64,000 nt of DNA from Plasmodiophora brassicae (Eukaryota; Endomyxa: Phytomyxea; Phytomyxea; Plasmodiophorida): assembly GCA_036867785.1 (NCBI GenBank), contig CP145420.1, forward strand, positions 434,001 to 498,000, in the 5' to 3' direction. Below the pieces are notes generated by a model, which had not been told where the DNA came from, ran no database searches, and saw only the letters and a list, made by a program, of their open reading frames with translations. Shown here piece by piece: positions 60,532 through 64,000 of the stretch. Numbering within the stretch: position 1 is the first letter of the stretch; each line of letters opens with the position of its first letter. A program made the translations under genes and the position numbers.

Positions 60532-61135
60532 CTACGCGTACTTGTGGAAGTCCCAATCGCGATTGTCTGTCGCAGTGCCCCAGGGTGGCGATTAGCAGCA
60601 GCAGACGCGGCCAGCAGAACCGCGTCCCTACCCAGAGGGCACACACCGCGATTGGCCAGCCACCGGCTGATACAATGAAAATGGAACGCTGTCAACCGAG
60701 CAAACACATTCGTTATTGTCGTGTTCGTGCAATGGCGCCGCTCGACCAGTTCCTACCGTGGTTACAGACTGAACCAACGAACCGTCGTCAGCCGACCAAT
60801 GGTGCAGTGCCCACACGACGGCCATACCTCCCCAGGCGACCGTGCAATCGCCGCTCGACTCCGACCGCTGGTCGGCCTGGCACTCGATGCACAGCTCCAT
60901 GATCAGGTTCCTGCAGATGGCGCACGTGTCGTACTCGGTGTCTGCAACGTGTCAGCGACCGGTGCCTCGGGCCCAGGGGCGGCGCACGCGCGCACACCCT
61001 ACCCCAGCGCCACAGCGCGACCGCGTTCCACTTCTTGACCTGGACACGCGCGCCGTCGTCGTCGTCGCCGTCGGCCGCATTGCCGGGCGCGGCGGCGTCG
61101 GCCTTGTCGTCCACATCCATGTTGTCGTCCGCCAT
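60532..61135 (-). CDS. RBX1: RBX1/ROC1 RING-H2 subunit of cullin ligases, with a 12-base micro-exon
   Basis: Five exons (61135-61003, 60941-60828, 60768-60757, 60688-60632, 60566-60532) give 116 residues. After an acidic N-terminus comes [20 protein letters not shown], then [36 protein letters not shown], and the C-terminus [14 protein letters not shown]. All Zn-binding Cys/His residues of RBX1 are present, including the extra Cys/His of the large RING-H2 insertion. RBX1 recruits E2 to cullin-RING ubiquitin ligases and helps attach Nedd8. The third exon is 12 bases and codes for the VCNH motif that contributes two zinc ligands, so without it the RING cannot fold. The family and the gene model are secure. 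Confidence 0.96.
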
Positions 61136-61491
61136 GATTGGCGACCAACGCGGCGCAAATGGACCAGCGGCGGCCTCCGAGCCTGCGAGCCGGCCGCCCA
61201 ACGTCACCACCACGTCACGCGCCGCCCCGTATTCCAGCGCGATGCTGTGCGCGATACACGAACTCTGTCGAATAACAACGAGGTTGACGTCCGCCTGAGG
61301 GCTGACGAGTGAGTACGGTAGTTGGGGTGACTGTTGACTGCAACGGCGCCCACTGCTGACCAGAAATAGCGTGGCGCGCCCTGCAGTTGTGGACAGGGAG
61401 GCCCCCCCTCCCCGGGGGGTACGAAGCGGCACCGGAACACACACCCACACACACACCTCGGCCCATTGCCGGATACCGCGTGCCAGCTCCG
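61136..61491. promoter_or_regulatory. Divergent promoter, RBX1 / secreted protein
   Basis: Region between opposing starts. A run of CACA dinucleotides lies at about 61,439-61,456, 36 bases before the second gene's start. No other motif is seen. Confidence 0.5.
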
Positions 61492-62652
61492 ATGAGGATG
61501 TCGCACCTGCTAGCCGTGGTGGTGGTCGCCGTCGCTGCCGACGCGCAGTACGCCCCGGTGGACCCGTACTACCTGCCGGCCGTTGGCACCCAGCAGGCCG
61601 CCGTCAACCAGCACTCCGCCAACGGCGTCGTCAGCCAGCGCGCGGACACGGCGTCGGACTCGAACGCGGCCGACGTGCACAGAGCAGTGGACCAGCTCGA
61701 CACGACGGACGACAACCTGCGAACGGCGACGATCGCCGGCGGCGGGCTCGGCCCAGACGGGGTGCACAGCGCCAGCGCCGGGGCGGATGCCCACCATGGC
61801 ACGATCAGGTACCATCAGGGAACGCTGGACGCCAACCACGCCGGCACGACCCGCCGGGCGAGCAGCGCGCTGGACTCGCTGACGAACACGGCGTCGAACG
61901 TCGGGCGGTCGAACGTGAACACGGCCGTGAACGTGCCGACCGTATTCGGGCCCGCGTCGTACAGCGCGTTCGACAACCAGCTCGTCCAGCAGAGGGGCGT
62001 CCAGGGCGTCTCCGCTGGCCAGCAATCATCATACGGCGAGGTCGAAGACGGATCCCTGCAGACGTTCAACTTTGGGAGCGGCGAGAAACGAGCCGCTCAA
62101 CGAGCCCTGGTCCAGCAAGGCCTGTTCGGGTACGCGCCCAGCTACGGCGAGCAGGTCGGCAGCGCGTCCAGCGACAACACGAACGGGTTCGTCTCGAAGC
62201 AGAGCGTGCTTCAGACGGGAAGGACGGCGGCCGGGCTGGCAGCAGCGCACGACAACGTTGGGACGCTGCAGGCCGGTCGAGGATACTACGCGTTCACGCC
62301 GGTTGGGGTCGCCGGGGTCGGCGTCGGCATCGACCAGGTCGGGTGGGATCGCGGCGCGCACCAGGTGCAAGCGGTGAACGAGTTCGCGAACAACGCGTAC
62401 GATAACGCTGCGCTGGTCAACCACAATCGGCAGACGGCGGGCGCGGATTCGAAGGTGGCCCTGGGAGCGGGCGTGATCCCTGGCGGGGCAAGCCTGGGCG
62501 TTACACGTGCCGGCGTGACCAACGATGGCACGAGCTACGGGGAGCGCTCTGTGGGCAACGACCTCGCCACGCGCCAGACGACGTCCGCGTTGAACACGTT
62601 TGATGTGGGCGGACAGACGGTTGTCGGTGCCACCGGCGCGCTTCTTCCTTGA
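61492..62652 (+). CDS. Predicted secreted Ala/Asn/Ser/Gly-rich protein, no cysteine
   Basis: An intronless 386-residue protein. The N-terminus MRMSHLLAVVVVAVAADAQ is a signal peptide with a likely cut after ADA. The mature part is polar and disordered-looking, rich in Ala, Asn, Ser, Gly, Thr and Val, and I see no Cys in it. There are weak repeats around RAALSTNT/NV units (for example SSALDSLTNTASNVG, SNVNTAVNVP) and Gly/Val-rich stretches (FTPVGVAGVGVGIDQVGW). The composition suggests an extracellular coat, glue or matrix protein, or a secreted effector. I recognise no family. Two adjacent ATGs (61492, 61498) both keep the signal peptide. No membrane anchor is seen at the end, which reads VVGATGALLP. 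Confidence 0.6.
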   Translation: MRMSHLLAVVVVAVAADAQYAPVDPYYLPAVGTQQAAVNQHSANGVVSQRADTASDSNAADVHRAVDQLDTTDDNLRTATIAGGGLGPDGVHSASAGADAHHGTIRYHQGTLDANHAGTTRRASSALDSLTNTASNVGRSNVNTAVNVPTVFGPASYSAFDNQLVQQRGVQGVSAGQQSSYGEVEDGSLQTFNFGSGEKRAAQRALVQQGLFGYAPSYGEQVGSASSDNTNGFVSKQSVLQTGRTAAGLAAAHDNVGTLQAGRGYYAFTPVGVAGVGVGIDQVGWDRGAHQVQAVNEFANNAYDNAALVNHNRQTAGADSKVALGAGVIPGGASLGVTRAGVTNDGTSYGERSVGNDLATRQTTSALNTFDVGGQTVVGATGALLP

Positions 62653-62795
62653 CGCACGGCCGTCATTGCGATCGGGCAGTAATGTACTCTACCTGGGCCG
62701 TTGCACGCTGTACGAACCGGTACTGTCCCCATCGCGATGATTTGAAATGTAAACCCGAAAGGTTGCGAGCTATAGAGTACAACACAAACAGTGGT
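62653..62795. terminator. Convergent 3' ends
   Basis: Short stretch between two facing stop codons, AT-richer than its surroundings. No canonical polyadenylation signal was found. Confidence 0.4.
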
Positions 62796-63239
62796 TTAGT
62801 GCGTTTCATCGTCCAACGTCTGAATCTGTAGACGGCTGGCCGCCCTGGGAGCTTGACGTGGATCGAGCACGTCCTTCGCCCGGCCGCGGCCCTGTGTCTG
62901 CATTCGCTTCATTGCAACGGCTCGCAGTTTGAGGGCACCGGAGTGGGCGGCACGGAGGAGATTGTGGTTACGCATCATGGCCTGGACACGCTGGAGACTC
63001 GATGCCCGCGATGCCGTTCCGTTCACTACAGTGGACGAAGAAGAGGGCAAAACGGACGCGTCGAGAACAGCTTGATAGACGGTCGCGTGAGATCGATCCA
63101 AATAGTGGCCCAACGCGTGCGCTTCCTCGAAGATTCGTCTCGCCGCTGCCCGTTCGAGCAGGCCCCGTCGCAGATCGTCTTCGCTCGTCGACGTTGCTAC
63201 CGCGCATGCAACCATACCGATCACCAGCCACCCGTACAT
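62796..63239 (-). CDS. Small predicted secreted helical protein of unknown function
   Basis: A single-exon ORF of 147 residues beginning MYGWLVIGMVACAVATSTS, a convincing signal peptide. The mature protein is mostly helical and rich in Arg and Ala: LRRGLLERAAARRIFEEAHA, SLQRVQAMMRNHNLLRAAH, and a basic C-terminus. There is no Cys after the signal sequence and no membrane helix. Small secreted basic proteins like this are typical effector candidates of plant parasites, but function cannot be inferred. A longer in-frame ORF extends upstream (to 63440), but the signal peptide argues for the inner ATG. Confidence 0.5.
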   Translation of the reverse strand: MYGWLVIGMVACAVATSTSEDDLRRGLLERAAARRIFEEAHALGHYLDRSHATVYQAVLDASVLPSSSSTVVNGTASRASSLQRVQAMMRNHNLLRAAHSGALKLRAVAMKRMQTQGRGRAKDVLDPRQAPRAASRLQIQTLDDETH

Positions 63240-63253
63240 TTCTGCCTCAGAAG

Positions 63254-63738
63254 TCAGAACAACAATGGGCGGACTGCCACGCCAGGTCTCAGAAAATGCG
63301 GGCGACCATGAAACTGCGCGGCGCGCGCCCGCACGCGCCACGCGATTTGCTCTAAACAAAGCCAGGGGCTGGATCGCCCCGCCATAGTTCCTGGAATGAT
63401 CTCCGTATCGAAACCGACAACAACGACCCGCTGTTCGCACTGAACGGTTTTGCGAACCTCCACATCCACTCTGCCTCGAGTTGCTTGATCCACGTTCACG
63501 CTGGCGAATAGTAATGGAGCCAGGTGAACAGCGATATCCGGGTGAAGGTCATGACCCGGCCGTTCCCTATCGTTACCGGCAACGCTGAGATGGCCCCCGT
63601 CTGCTCTTCCATAGTCGCGTACCTGACCTACAATCTCGATGGCCACTGCTTCATTGAGCAACCGTCTGGACGTTGACGACGCCAAACGAGCTCGCATGAG
63701 GGGGGACTCAACGCCATCGACACGGGCGCCAAATGTGG
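63254..63738 (-). CDS. Partial gene of unknown function at the window edge
   Basis: The last coding-looking segment on the minus strand. From a splice acceptor at about 63,739 (CACCTAG) the frame reads TTFGARVDGVESPLMRAR, then LLNEAVAIEIVGQVRDYGRA and VDVEVRKTVQCEQRVVVVGF, and ends RPGVAVRPLLF at 63,254, only 15 bases before the ATG of the next gene. Codon use looks genuine. The upstream part of the gene would lie beyond or near the window edge. I recognise no family. Confidence 0.35.
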
Positions 63739-63784
63739 TTTCTAGGTGAACATGCCTATTGTCGGACGAGTGCAGTGTCTTCAC

Positions 63785-64000
63785 ATCGACGCCACGACAT
63801 CAGATTAGCACCCCGCAGCGACAGTAACGCGAACGTCGTCGGCTCTAGCGTTGGCATATCGCCTGTTTCCGCCTGCGGTCACATACCGCACCAGGGCTGC
63901 CTTCATCAGTCAACGGATTCCAGCTAAAGATGCGAATACGACCGACGGTAACAGCCTAGGTAACTCGCAGACATAACCGGCTGATGAATGACTATTCTCC
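63785..64000. other. Unassigned right edge
   Basis: No supported feature. It may hold upstream exons or the promoter of the partial minus-strand gene. Confidence 0.3.

Overview
The window is nuclear DNA of a small-genome, GC-rich unicellular eukaryote. About 29 protein genes are packed with few gaps. Most are split by GT-AG introns of roughly 43-85 bases, and I rebuilt most gene models exon by exon by keeping reading phase and matching known protein families. Flagellar/centriolar genes (WDR90), plant-type (MUT9-like kinase) and animal-type (NCoR, copine, voltage-sensor phosphatase, RPEL) families occur together with very short introns. My best guess is a plasmodiophorid rhizarian such as Plasmodiophora or Spongospora. 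That is inference; no marker gene fixes it. I saw no rRNA, tRNA, CRISPR, transposon or virus-like element.

Left part (1-23.5 kb): two tandem ABCC (MRP-type) transporters, the first cut by the window edge and intron-poor, the second with 19 introns; a tiny G-protein gamma-like gene with a CaaX tail; a cyclic-nucleotide-binding-domain protein; then on the minus strand a RhoGAP/poly-proline/WH2 protein, a membrane thioredoxin (TMX-like), translin-associated factor X (TRAX), a small coiled-coil protein and a PRCC-family protein; on the plus strand an alpha-helical repeat protein (possibly Mau2/Scc4-like); then an ALDH8-type aldehyde dehydrogenase.

Middle (23.5-48 kb): an intronless NCoR/SMRT/Snt1-like co-repressor, a WDR90/POC16 centriole protein, a class I glutamine amidotransferase, calreticulin, RidA, a dihydrolipoyl acyltransferase-like protein without the catalytic His (E3BP-like), a voltage-sensor phosphatase-like gene, SAP30, an RPEL+RCC1 fusion, and a three-RRM RNA-binding protein.

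Right part (48-64 kb): a WDR81-like BEACH/WD40 protein, APC6/CDC16, an intronless MUT9-like kinase, copine, RBX1, and two predicted secreted proteins of unknown function, with a partial unknown gene at the edge. Head-to-head pairs sharing a short promoter are common (ALDH/NCoR-like, WDR90/amidotransferase, RidA/E3BP-like, RPEL-RCC1/RRM, WDR81/APC6, kinase/copine, RBX1/secreted protein).

The most striking observations are two independent 12-base micro-exons (in ALDH and RBX1), the voltage-sensor phosphatase whose active-site loop is broken by an intron and seems to lose its cysteine, the RPEL-RCC1 fusion, the RhoGAP-WH2 protein without its arginine finger, and the E2-like protein with a destroyed DHRxxDG motif.
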